Origin: DATAXI01 sp963756185
GTDB lineage: Bacteria > Verrucomicrobiota > Verrucomicrobiia > Chthoniobacterales > Chthoniobacteraceae
Assembly: GCA_963756185.1 (NCBI GenBank)
Contig: CAVWMS010000015.1
Location: 372,001 to 436,000 of the forward strand
Direction: 5' to 3'
DNA length: 64,000 bases
The notes under the pieces are model-generated. The model ran no database searches. It was not told where the DNA came from and saw only the letters and a program-made list of their open reading frames with translations. Positions 35,865-45,300 of this stretch are shown piece after piece. Made by a program: the position numbers and the translations under genes. The stretch's first letter is position 1. Each line of letters starts with the position of its first letter.

Positions 35865-36338
35865 ATGAGCGAACCAAATGATTCCACAGAGTCCCTCCAG
35901 GAAAATCCGCTCCTGCGCCGCTTGATCGGTCGCGGAGCGGCAAATTCCATGATCTATTGGGGTTACTTCGGTCCACCCAGCACCGAGGACCGCATTACCT
36001 TTTATCCCAGCCTCAATGACCTTTCAGTCAGCCTCGATATCGCGCGCGACGACATCATCGACATCGCGGATGTGCCAGAGACGCTCCTCCCCTTCGGAGC
36101 AAAGGTCATATGGGTCAAGATAAATGCCAGAATCGGGCGCCGCTTCGCGCGGATTGGGCCCGTGCATCCTGGAACCACCGCAGACTTTGTCGAGGTAACG
36201 AAAGGACGCCTGAATATGCGAGTGCGGACGGCTCCCTTTAGAGGAGGAGGCGGCGTGGACTCTGATTGCGTTTCTCCTTGCAGTACCTGCCGTACCGAAT
36301 GCAGCGTCTGTAAGTCAGTTTGCACTCTTACAGGATAA
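35865..36338 (+). CDS. Small protein with regularly spaced six-cysteine tail (possible modified-peptide precursor)
   Basis: A 157-aa protein of unknown family. Residues 1-125 form a leader-like domain containing SMIYWGYFGPPSTEDRITFY, then YPSLNDLSVSLDIARDDII, a compact block near 28-66. RTAPFRGGGGVDSD at about 121-134 includes a four-Gly run, a possible cleavage site. The C-terminal 23 residues hold six Cys (135, 139, 142, 146, 149, 153) with spacing CX3CX2CX3CX2CX3C, i.e. alternating 4 and 3. This looks like a Cys-rich core for post-translational modification or metal binding. It is the first of three co-directional genes, followed after 39 bp by the GRDP-like gene. The start at MSEPNDSTES is likely; MQKHNIIAYQ 14 residues upstream is an alternative. 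Confidence 0.65.
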   Translation: MSEPNDSTESLQENPLLRRLIGRGAANSMIYWGYFGPPSTEDRITFYPSLNDLSVSLDIARDDIIDIADVPETLLPFGAKVIWVKINARIGRRFARIGPVHPGTTADFVEVTKGRLNMRVRTAPFRGGGGVDSDCVSPCSTCRTECSVCKSVCTLTG

Positions 36339-36377
36339 GCCATTGAAGAATAGTAGTTGAAACCCGATGGAGAGTCG

Positions 36378-37037
36378 ATGACACCCGCAGTTGCGGCCGC
36401 CAACGAGGCCTTGGATTACCAGGCGCCTTTTTTGATCGAGAAGCTCGTAAAGCAGGGACTCGCTCAGACCGATGAGGAGGCGGCCGCCCTTTTCGCCGAG
36501 GTCAAGAAATACATTATTCTGGCTCAGTCGGACAACGACAAGCTTTGGCACATGTTTTCTCTGCGCGTCGACGAAGCATGGCATCAATTCATTCTCTACA
36601 CGGCGCAATACACCGACTTCTGCCAGCGTTTCTTTCATCGCTACATCCATCATAGCCCCAGCAACGCTCCAAAATCCGAAGTCGAGGACTCGCGTGAGAC
36701 GCCCACGTTCGATGCGTTTCGCAAACGGTACGAAGAATTGTTCGGAGTGCCGCTTCCCGATGTATGGTACGACGAAAGGAGCGTGATACCACAGCGCCGC
36801 ATCTTCAGCGACCGTGCCGGTCTGCTCACTCTTCGTAGCCAGGATGACATGGTGGAACTCTTGGCCCCAAACGGTGAGGTTCTATTCCGGGTCAACGAAC
36901 TGGCCACCGATGCCCTCGCCTTTCTTACTCAGACACCGGCCTTCTATGTCCGCGAGCTGCCAGGCGGGTTAACCGACGATGAGAAAGTCGCCCTCGTTTC
37001 AACCCTGGTCGAGTATAAAATTCTTCGAGTTGGTTGA
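36378..37037 (+). CDS. GRDP-like protein with PqqD/RRE-like C-terminal domain
   Basis: A 219-aa protein. The first domain (about 30-95) has the RVDEAWHQFILYTAQY, FCQRFF and YIHHSP motif of the glycine-rich-domain-protein-like family (PF07173 type). Residues 150-219 (TLRSQDDMVELLAPNGEVLF, then RVNELATDALAFL and VALVSTLVEYKILRVG) have strands followed by helices reminiscent of a PqqD-type peptide-recognition element (RRE), which binds leader peptides in RiPP pathways. The RRE similarity is my judgement from the pattern only. It sits between the Cys-tailed small protein and a methyltransferase, overlapping the latter (TGATG at 37035-37039). A role in binding or modifying the small protein is inferred. 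Confidence 0.6.
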   Translation: MTPAVAAANEALDYQAPFLIEKLVKQGLAQTDEEAAALFAEVKKYIILAQSDNDKLWHMFSLRVDEAWHQFILYTAQYTDFCQRFFHRYIHHSPSNAPKSEVEDSRETPTFDAFRKRYEELFGVPLPDVWYDERSVIPQRRIFSDRAGLLTLRSQDDMVELLAPNGEVLFRVNELATDALAFLTQTPAFYVRELPGGLTDDEKVALVSTLVEYKILRVG

Positions 37038-37633
37038 TGAGGAATTGTGCGTCGAAACTCACTGGCCCGAAGTCTTACGCCGCCCTCCGCACGGACCGGC
37101 CCCCAAACGGGCTCATCCTATACGTTCTCGACCTTCTCGGGAACAAACGTGGTCGCGCCCTGGATATAGGCGCCGGCCCACTAAACGACACTCGTCTCCT
37201 CCTCCAGGCAGGCATGACCGTCGATGCCATCGACACCGACCCGCTCATTCTCTCCGCCGCCTCCCACCTCAATAACCCGCGCCTCACTGCCGTCCTTGAC
37301 GATATTCGCAGCTTTCGGATCGAACCCGCCGCTTATTCGCTGATCGTCGCCATCCACACCCTGCCCTTCCTTCGGCGTGCCGACTTGCCTCGGGTCATGT
37401 CTTCCATCGTCGGCGGCCTCGTGAAAAACGGCATTTTATGCTGTACGTTTTTCGGGGGCGTTGACTCATGGGCTAAAAACAGGCCTCGAATGACCTTTCT
37501 TTCGCGCTCGGAAATCCAACCCCTCGTCACCGGATTGCACCCCGTCGAATTCTCAGAACTGGCCTACGACGGCGCGGATGCAGAGGGTAAACCGAAGCAC
37601 TGGCACATCTTTCGCTGCATTTTTCGCAAATAA
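37037..37633 (+). CDS. Class I SAM-dependent methyltransferase
   Basis: A 198-aa methyltransferase. Motif I reads RALDIGAGPLNDTRLLLQ and post-I AIDTDPLI; motif IV reads YSLIVAIHTLPFL. It resembles TehB-like small methyltransferases. It begins on the last base of the preceding GRDP-like gene's stop and closes the three-gene operon. The substrate is unknown; modification of the adjacent Cys-tailed peptide is possible. It may equally methylate a metabolite or toxic oxyanion. The ATG at 37037 is supported by the TGATG overlap. Confidence 0.8.
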   Translation: MRNCASKLTGPKSYAALRTDRPPNGLILYVLDLLGNKRGRALDIGAGPLNDTRLLLQAGMTVDAIDTDPLILSAASHLNNPRLTAVLDDIRSFRIEPAAYSLIVAIHTLPFLRRADLPRVMSSIVGGLVKNGILCCTFFGGVDSWAKNRPRMTFLSRSEIQPLVTGLHPVEFSELAYDGADAEGKPKHWHIFRCIFRK

Positions 37634-37767
37634 CTCAGCGGATCCGATCAGCGGCCGCTGGATGGCCTGCCGCTTGGTCCTGAAGACGCTCGAGCCCATG
37701 GGTGATTGAACCAGCGTCTGAACGCCCCATTCCGCGGGCCGCGTCCGTTCGCCTTTTCCGCCCGATT

Positions 37768-40700
37768 TTACGGCGGACTGACCAGCATTACGCGGTAGAA
37801 GATGCCGGCGCCGGATAGCGTCTGGGTCGTGTCGGTATAACTGATCGAGGTTTGGCCCTGGGCGGCGGTGATTGGCGCGCCGACGGATTGCCATGGGCCG
37901 CTCAAGGTGGCGCAGGATTGCACCTGGTAAGTGGCGCCGGGAATCGCGTGCCATGTGATGACGGGATTGCCCGATGAATTGGCGGAAAAGCCGGCCTTGA
38001 AACCGATCGATGGATTCAGCCAGTCGTAAGTGCCGTTGGCAAATTCATCGGTGATCGCGGCCACGGGGATGGCGAGAAAATCGCCGGGGTCGATGTTGCC
38101 GTCGCCCGTGCCGCCGGGCGGGGGCGGGCCCTGGGCGGCGAGCACGCCGCCGTCGTCCGTCTGGTAGGCGGCGGCGGCAACGTAAATGATCTGCGGGATC
38201 GAGCCAAAAGCCTCGGCCATGTCGATGACTCCTTGCATCTGGCCGCCGTTGGTGGCGGCCTTGTCACAGGTGGAATCGGCGGGCGCATTGGCCCAGCCGA
38301 CATAGGTATCGGTGCTCTCGCCGCCGAGATACGGTTCGGTGGGAGCGACGGCAACATAGCCGGCCTTCGCCCAGGGTGCGGCCGCCGTGGCGCTGGTCAA
38401 TAACTGGTCTGTCACAAAGATGAAATGATCGTTGGGACCAACACCATTGCTGCCCGGGGACCAGGTGGCCACATAGAGCTTCGTGCCTCGCACCGCCGCG
38501 AAAATGGTCATGCCGGTGGAACTGAGCAGGTAGGCGGGATTGGCCGTGCCGGTGAGGGCGAACGGCGCAGGCGCAAGACCCGGCCCCAACGTCGGACCCG
38601 GCCCGGGGCTCGGCGAGGGGGTCGGCGTAGGCGTAGGCGTGGGAGTGGGCGTTGGCGTTGGCGCCCCCGCCGCGGATCCGCTGAAGCTGGCTGTGTAAGT
38701 CACGCCCCCGGCCGGGACAACCACGCTGCGCGGATCTTGCGTGCTGCCGTCGTTCCATTGCGTGAAGGTAAAGCCGGGGTTGGCCGTCGCGGATATCTGC
38801 GCCGAGGATCCGACCGAGTAAACGCCGCTGCCGCTGACGATGCCTCCATTGGTCGGGCTGGTCAGGACCGTCAACATTGCCGGCGGGGTCGAGACCGGCG
38901 CATTCGAGACGAACACGTGCTGGATGGGCGTGTTGCAGCTATTGCCCAGTGTATCCGCGGCGCTCACATAGTAATCAACATAGCTATTCGAAAGCCCGGT
39001 GATCTTTGCGTAATAGTAATCGGCGTAATACTGCGGCACGGGACTGATCTGGCTGGGCACCTGGCGGTCGGTCATCGTGATCGATTGCCACGGGCCGGTG
39101 TCCGGGCCGCCGGCGTAGGTCTTGTATTCGTCCTGGGTCGGCGCGCCGTTGCTGCCGTTCGAGCGATAATGCAGCGTCACGTTGCCAACGCCCGATGCGT
39201 CATAGGCATAAGTCCAGACCCAGAAATCGGTATTCGGCGGCGTGTAAGTCTGGTAACCATATTGCACGCCGTAATTCTCGCCGCCCGGGTTCCACGGATG
39301 GCGCTGGGGAAGAAAGACGGTGGGCGGCGTGGTGTCCTGCGAGAGGTTGGAATTGACGATGCTGTCGATCTCGCGCACGACGTTGCCCTGCGCGACGCCG
39401 CAGCGTTTGATCTGGTCCGGCACGCCATAATAGAGGAAGCCGCTGTCCAGGCCCGCGAGGTAATAATGCCACGCCAGCTCGACGCTGTTCGGCGTCATGG
39501 AATAACTCCACGGATCGCGTACCTGGTCGGTCCTGGGCGTGATGCCGGTGATCTGCTGCGCCGTGCGGACGCGGTTTTCCGTGGCGACGACCGTGCGCCA
39601 GAAATCGCCCTTGAGGCTGGTGCCGATGCTCGGATCGACGACGTTGACGCCGTTGCTGCCGGTGTAACTCGGCGGCCAGTTCCAATTGATGTAACTGGGC
39701 GAACCGAAATCGCTGTCGGCAAAGACCCAACCGCCATCCTCGACGTGGACAACATCGCTCGGGTCGGGCGGAAAATCGGCGAGGAATTGCTCGATGGTGG
39801 TGGGATCGTAACCGTCGCTGACCGCCGTCGATGCGAACTGCTGCACCCATTGGTTATAGTAACTGTACCCGCCGCTCCATGCGTTGTCGCCGTCGTGCGC
39901 CAGCAGCAGGAGGGCCGGCTTGCTCGGATTGTTCCTCGCGGCCAGCGGCGAAATGAGGCCGAGGTCCCACGTGCTATAACTGTCGTCCCAGCTCAGCGCC
40001 TGATCGGAGGGGATGATCATGATCGTCGAGGCCGAACCCGTGGTGGGATCGACATAGCGCGCCATGTGCACCTGGTAACAGAATGGCATCGCCGCCGTGG
40101 GCGAACAACCGCGCGCGATGCTGAGCGTCTGGTAATTGCCGGCGCCCTGGGCCGGGTTGAGCTGGTCGGCCTTGTTCGGGATGTCGCACATCTCGCCGCC
40201 GGAGCCGAGGTTGAGCGGCATGTCCGGGCAGGTGCGGGCGAGGTGATTGTTCGCGACGACGGTCCAGCCGATGCCCATGCTGTTGAGGATGGGAATGATC
40301 CGCTCGGAAAAACAGGTCTCGGCCGGGAAATAACCGCGCGACATCGGCGGCCCGGGCTGGCCGGTCGAGGGATTGGTGCCCCAGAAGATCTGCATCTGGC
40401 GCTGGTGGATTTGCAGTTCCATCTGGAGCGTGGCGTCGCTGACGAGCGGGGCGATGCAATGATGGTAAGTGAAATTGACCAGGTCCATGCGCGGGTAGCC
40501 GCCGGTGGTGCTCCAGGTGCGGGCGGTGGCGTTGGACGTATACCAGCCGGCCACGTAACCGAGCTGCCCGGGCGCGGCGAGGCTCTGCACGTTTTCCATG
40601 AGCGCGCCGGACATGTTGACCTGTGCGCCTGAGTCCAGGATGTAACCGATGGTGCTCAGCGTGTTCTCGAGCTCGCCCTGGTAGGCGTTGACGCGGTCGG

Positions 40701-40938
40701 CGTCGTCGAAGATGGGCGTCAACGCCTCGTTGGGCTCGCTGCGTCCGGCGTTTTGCGCCTGGATGGTATCCCAGGCGTTTTCATAATGGTCAGGGCCGGT
40801 CTCCTGGCGGTCGGGCCAATAGATGGGCTGATGCAGGTGCCAGAGCCAGGTGGTGTGGACGTTGGTATTCTGGCCGAAAACCGCGCCGCCGAGGCACAGG
40901 GCCGCAACGAGAAGGGCGGGCACCCGGCGCAGGTTCAT
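37768..40938 (-). CDS. Secreted GH57-type glycoside hydrolase with C-terminal accessory domains
   Basis: A 1,056-aa secreted enzyme. The signal peptide is MNLRRVPALLVAALCLGGAV. The catalytic part (about 20-600) has GH57 motifs: WLWHLHQPIYW (region 1 HQP), GYFPAETCFSERIIPIL with the presumed nucleophile Glu in PAET, and LLLAHDGDNAW (region 4, Asp). The family includes amylases, branching enzymes and other alpha-glucan or galactoside enzymes; specificity is open. After about residue 690 a beta-repeat of the bacterial InlB-B type follows (VLTSPTNGGIVSGSGVYSVG). A Pro-Thr linker (PTPTPTPTPTP), a DUF-like beta domain and a C-terminal verrucomicrobial-type binding domain (GATYQVQSCATLSGPWQSVG) close it. 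The start at 40938 is used because the signal peptide begins there. Confidence 0.75.
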   Translation of the reverse strand: MNLRRVPALLVAALCLGGAVFGQNTNVHTTWLWHLHQPIYWPDRQETGPDHYENAWDTIQAQNAGRSEPNEALTPIFDDADRVNAYQGELENTLSTIGYILDSGAQVNMSGALMENVQSLAAPGQLGYVAGWYTSNATARTWSTTGGYPRMDLVNFTYHHCIAPLVSDATLQMELQIHQRQMQIFWGTNPSTGQPGPPMSRGYFPAETCFSERIIPILNSMGIGWTVVANNHLARTCPDMPLNLGSGGEMCDIPNKADQLNPAQGAGNYQTLSIARGCSPTAAMPFCYQVHMARYVDPTTGSASTIMIIPSDQALSWDDSYSTWDLGLISPLAARNNPSKPALLLLAHDGDNAWSGGYSYYNQWVQQFASTAVSDGYDPTTIEQFLADFPPDPSDVVHVEDGGWVFADSDFGSPSYINWNWPPSYTGSNGVNVVDPSIGTSLKGDFWRTVVATENRVRTAQQITGITPRTDQVRDPWSYSMTPNSVELAWHYYLAGLDSGFLYYGVPDQIKRCGVAQGNVVREIDSIVNSNLSQDTTPPTVFLPQRHPWNPGGENYGVQYGYQTYTPPNTDFWVWTYAYDASGVGNVTLHYRSNGSNGAPTQDEYKTYAGGPDTGPWQSITMTDRQVPSQISPVPQYYADYYYAKITGLSNSYVDYYVSAADTLGNSCNTPIQHVFVSNAPVSTPPAMLTVLTSPTNGGIVSGSGVYSVGSSAQISATANPGFTFTQWNDGSTQDPRSVVVPAGGVTYTASFSGSAAGAPTPTPTPTPTPTPTPSPSPGPGPTLGPGLAPAPFALTGTANPAYLLSSTGMTIFAAVRGTKLYVATWSPGSNGVGPNDHFIFVTDQLLTSATAAAPWAKAGYVAVAPTEPYLGGESTDTYVGWANAPADSTCDKAATNGGQMQGVIDMAEAFGSIPQIIYVAAAAYQTDDGGVLAAQGPPPPGGTGDGNIDPGDFLAIPVAAITDEFANGTYDWLNPSIGFKAGFSANSSGNPVITWHAIPGATYQVQSCATLSGPWQSVGAPITAAQGQTSISYTDTTQTLSGAGIFYRVMLVSPP

Positions 40939-41049
40939 CAATGGAGGGTTTTGCAGGCGGAGCGCCTGCAAAAGGGAGCGTAAGTCCCGGCGGTTGCGGA
41001 TAGAATCGCCGGTTGATTAAACCGTTTAACAGAAAAACCGCCGGCCCGC

Positions 41050-41736
41050 TCAGTTCACTTCCGCGATGCGGTACCCGAAACCGCGCACCGTCTCGATGCA
41101 ATCCGAGGCGCGCCCCAGTTTCTCCCGCAGCCTGCGCACGTGGATATCGACCGTGCGGGACTGGATCGCCACGTCGTATCCCCAGACCTCGTTCAGCAGC
41201 ACGTCGCGCGTCTGGACGCGGCCCGACCGCTCCATGAGAAGCGAGAGCAGCTTGAACTCGGTCGCCGTCAGGAGCACGGCCTTGCCCTTGACCGTGACCG
41301 AGTGCCGCAGCCGGTCGAGCACCAGCTCGCCGGCGCGCAGCGTTTCGTTCGGCTCATCGTTGCCCTGGGAGCGGCGGATCTGGGATTTGACGCGCAGGAC
41401 CAGTTCGCGCGGGCTGAAGGGCTTGGTCACGTAATCGTCCGCGCCCAATTCGAGGCCGACCACACGGTCGATTTCCTGGGCCTTGGCCGTGAGCATGATG
41501 ATGGGGATGTGGCGCGTTCGGGCGTCCCCTTTGAGCATGCGGCAGAGCTCGAGGCCGGACATTTCCGGGAGCATGACATCGAGCACGATGAGGGATGGAC
41601 GCTGATCGAAGGCTTTTTCAAGCGCCTCCGAGCCGCCCTGCGCCTCGAGGATCTTGAAACCGGCGACTTTCAGGCTGCTCCCGACGAGCTTGAGCACGTC
41701 TTCCTCGTCGTCGGCGATGAGGACGGAGTGGTTCAT
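41050..41736 (-). CDS. PhoB/OmpR-family response regulator
   Basis: A 228-aa regulator. The receiver domain has IADDEEDV (7-14), the phosphoacceptor Asp in LIVLDVMLPEMSG and the Lys in YVTKPFSPREL. The C-terminal winged helix-turn-helix shows LTATEFKLLSLLMERSGRV, DVLLNEVWGY and TVDIHVRRLREKLG, close to PhoB. PhoB controls phosphate-starvation genes after phosphorylation by PhoR, but no phoR gene is adjacent. An 11-bp-spaced direct repeat stands about 55-70 bp upstream (41790-41807), fitting autoregulation. Choice between the two nearby ATGs (41742 and 41736) is uncertain. Assignment as PhoB itself rests on family similarity. Confidence 0.85.
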   Translation of the reverse strand: MNHSVLIADDEEDVLKLVGSSLKVAGFKILEAQGGSEALEKAFDQRPSLIVLDVMLPEMSGLELCRMLKGDARTRHIPIIMLTAKAQEIDRVVGLELGADDYVTKPFSPRELVLRVKSQIRRSQGNDEPNETLRAGELVLDRLRHSVTVKGKAVLLTATEFKLLSLLMERSGRVQTRDVLLNEVWGYDVAIQSRTVDIHVRRLREKLGRASDCIETVRGFGYRIAEVN

Positions 41737-41789
41737 GGACAAAGCGCGGAGACTTTGGGGAACCGCCCTGAACCGGTCAAAAGTGGAAT

Positions 41790-41807
41790 TGTAACGTTTC
41801 TGTAACG
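41790..41807 (-). promoter_or_regulatory. Pho-box-like 11-bp direct repeat before the PhoB-type gene
   Basis: TGTAACG occurs at 41790-41796 and again at 41801-41807, an 11-bp repeat period as in pho boxes (TGTNAC-N5-TGTNAC). It stands 54-71 bp ahead of the regulator's start and may be an autoregulatory OmpR-family site. Confidence 0.5.
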
Positions 41808-41888
41808 GGGGGCAAATGCGGCCGAAAAACGATCAAAAATGCCGCGAAATTGCGGTAATTTGCGCCCTTTTTTGAAGAAAAAGAGCCC

Positions 41889-42044
41889 CTAACCGAGGAA
41901 GCGTTTCACCGCCATTTGCGTGGCCCGGTCCCGGGCATGGAGGCGGTAGGAATCCTTGAGGATCTGATCCACGATCCTCGAAGCTGCCTTTTTTCTGGGA
42001 TTTGCCGTACGGGCCGCCTCCGGTGTCCATCCACTGCGTTTCAT
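41889..42044 (-). CDS. Small basic protein (tentative)
   Basis: A 51-aa Arg/Lys-rich protein (MKRSGWTPEAARTANPRKKA ... LHARDRATQMAVKRFLG) immediately upstream of the PhoB-like gene on the same strand. No family is recognised. The amino-acid composition (charged, helical) looks coding rather than random, but evidence is weak. A longer frame starts at 42143. Confidence 0.35.
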   Translation of the reverse strand: MKRSGWTPEAARTANPRKKAASRIVDQILKDSYRLHARDRATQMAVKRFLG

Positions 42045-42315
42045 ATGGTTCAATCTTTCGAAATGTGTGCGTCTAATCGGCGTCCCGCCTGTTACGATTT
42101 TGTAAAACGGAGCAATCGCAATGCCGCGCGAGGCATTCTGCACAATCTCCCCATGGAATTATCCGTATTTTCCCGCGAAATAGGCGCAAACGAGGGCGAA
42201 AAACCTGTTTCTGAACTTCAAACACGACAAACAAATCTGACGGCAGCCGCGCAAATTTGTTCAAAAAACAGCCAATTCCGGTGTGTTTTCGGACATTTTC
42301 CGGAGGGAAATCCGG

Positions 42316-45300
42316 TCAACTGCCCGTGACGATCAGCTCGAGAAAATACCCCGGTTCCGAGTCGATCGGGGTCTCATCGGTCACGGTCACGGCGCCCGCG
42401 GCGTCAATGACCGAGGCGCCCGAAAACGACCAGGAGCCGGCGCCCGCGGCGCGCGAGGCGATGGGGGTCCAGTTGAGGAGATTGGTCGACGCGGAGACGG
42501 TGTAGCCAACGTCGGTCGCGGAAGTGTTGCGATGGAATTGGATTTGCAGGTCGCCGCCGTTGATGGAGACGGTGGGCAGGCCGGTCTGGGAGTTGACCAG
42601 CGGGTCCATCCCGAGCGCGTACTTGATGATGTTCGGCACACCGTCGCCGGCGGGATCGGCGGTGTCCGCGGCCTCGCCGGTGTTGCTGTAGGTGCCGAAG
42701 TAGAGGTCGTCCCAGCTCTGCATGGGAGACGGAGTGACGGTGACCTTGAAAGTGGAGCTGGCGGTCATCTGGCCGTCATTGACGGTGACGGTGATGGAGG
42801 TGGTGCCGGTGGTATTGGCAGCCGGCGTGACCGAGACGGTGCGGCTGCCGCCGCTGCCGCCGAAGGAGATGCCGGAATAGGGGACGAGCGAGGTGTTGGC
42901 AGAACTGGCCGAAAGCGTGAGGGAATTGAGGGGATAATAGTCGTCGCCGACGGTGAAGCCGATGGCGCCGCTGGTCTCATTCACACCGATGGATTGATTG
43001 GGGATGCTGGAGATGGTGGGCGGCTCTTCAATAACAGTAAGGCTGAAGGTCGACGAAACGGATGCCAGGTTATCGCTGACGGTGAAAGTGATGCCGGCGG
43101 TGCCGCTTTCAAGGTTGGCGGGGACGATATTGATGGTGCGATTCGAGCCGGACCCTCCAAAGAGGAAACTGGCGGAGGGAGCGAGGGTGGGATTGGTGGA
43201 GGTGGCGGACAAGGTGAGCGAGCCGGCGGCAGCCTGCGCGTCGGTGACGGTGATTGAAAGCGCGCCGGTGCTGCCATCCTCGACGATGCTCTGGGCCTTG
43301 ATGGGGGTGAGGGTGGGCGGGGAAGTCAGTGAGAGGCTGAAGGCCTCCTCCGGGCCGCCGTCGGCGGTCCATTGGTCGAGTTGCGTGCCTGGCGCGAGGC
43401 TGGAGCCCGTAACTTGCAAATAAAGGCCGCTTGATCGGCAAATGAAGTTATAGAGGCCGGCGCCGGTCGGGACCGGCATCCATTCGTCATTTCCGCTTCC
43501 CGCGTAGGGATATTGGATAATGGTGGCGCCGGGACTGTTCGAGGCGCCGTTCACGTTCCATACCATGCCGCTATGGAGGTTCTGTACTTTGTAGTAGCCG
43601 CTGTCGGTGGGATAGAGGAGCCACTCGTCGTTGCCGGCGCCGGTGGTGGTGCCGGTAACCACGGCGGCGACGGCGCTGGTGGAGGAATTGAGGACCTCGA
43701 CGCCAAGGCCGCTATTGCTATCGTGTATGTACCGGTTGCCGCCCGGTTCGAGGGAGTTGAAGTAAGTCTGGGCGCTGGTTGTGGTGTACTCGGTGCTGTT
43801 GCCGGCCAGATAGGTTTGCGAAAGGTAGTTGTCCGTACCGGAGACCTGGCCATTAAACCCGTCGCCGGAGGCGTCCTGGGCCACGTTATCAAAGAAGAAG
43901 TTGTGAGAGGTGGTGGTGGTACTGCCATCGGAGTTGGTGCCGGTGGAGCCGCACCTCAGTCCGGTCTGATAACACATGTTGCACGCCACGGTATTGTATT
44001 CCGTGGGCGGGTTCTGGCCATTGTTATAGACCTCGGTGCCGCATCCGTCTCCGTTGAAGACATTGCCGATGTCAAGGTTGTACATGGCGCTTTGCTCGAT
44101 AAAGACGCCATCGCGCACATTGTCACTGGAGGTATTGAATTTGACCAAGGCGCCTTGAGTGAGCGCGTCGCAATCGATGCCATCCTCGTTGACATTGGAG
44201 ACGTTGTTATCGGTATAAACGGCCTGGGCATTGTTCAGCTCCGACCAGAAGCCGCGGGCGGCGCCGCTGTTGAGCGTGTTGCGGGTGGAGATGATCGGCG
44301 TGGTGCATCCGCCGTTGTAGTGGACGATGTCCGAACCGCCCTCGCGGGTGCCGTCGGCGCCGAAATTCCGGAGGGTCATGGCATCGACCTGGGCCATGTA
44401 ATCCTTTACCCAATCGATTGCGTTGCGCCCTGTCCGGCTATCCCCGTCGATGGTCCCGCCCGAAATTGAAATATAATTGGCTCCGCTGCCGGTCACGACG
44501 GAGCTCGCGGTGGTCGAGGAATTGACCTGGATGGTGCCGCTCAGAAGGATGCAAGTATAGGAGGAAAGGGTCAAGGGGCTGGAGCCGACCGTATAAGTGC
44601 CGGCGGGGATGTGAAGGACGGTGACATTGCCCGAACTGGCGCTGAGGACGGCGTTGTATTGGCTCTGGATGCTGGCCAGGGTCGTGGTCGTCGAGCTGAT
44701 ATAGAGATCGGAACGGCCCATGCCGTTGACGATCGCGTCGTTGTGCTGGTTGTCGATCAGGGGCGGATAGAAGTAATTCTGGCCGGAGGCGCTGAGGGGA
44801 GCGTCGTAGGCGATGACATAGTTTCCCGAGCCGCCGGTGCTGAAATTGGTCCCATTGCCCGAGCCGAAGAGGTTGTCGGTAAAAGTATCGTTGCTGCCGG
44901 CCGAACTGATGCCGGCGGTGGTATTGCTGGCCAGCGCGTTCGAGGCGATGATATCTTTCGAAGCGGCCGAGGCCACCACAATGCCGGTGCCATTGTTGTT
45001 GCAGGTATTGTTGGCGATGGAGACGTAGCTGCCGTCGTTCAGATCGATTCCGGTCGCGTTATCGATGCAGGTGTTATTTACGATTCCGGTGTAGTCCGTA
45101 TCGGAGATCCAGATGCCGACCGAGCTTCCGTAACAGTAGTTATCGACGCAGACGGCCTGGGTAGCATTCCAAATGCTGATGCCGGCGTGGTTGGGGCTGC
45201 CGTATGTGGTGCAGCGGGTTACGGTCATTTCATTGTCAAAGGTTGTTTGCCCGTTGCCGTTGAGCAGGATGATGTCCGATCCGCAGTTTTCGGCTGTCAC

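Noticed and set aside
38425..40632. A 735-codon open frame on the plus strand opposite the GH57-type gene
   Set aside because: It is antisense to a gene with signal peptide and GH57 motifs; the translation is Arg/Gly/Val-rich without a domain.
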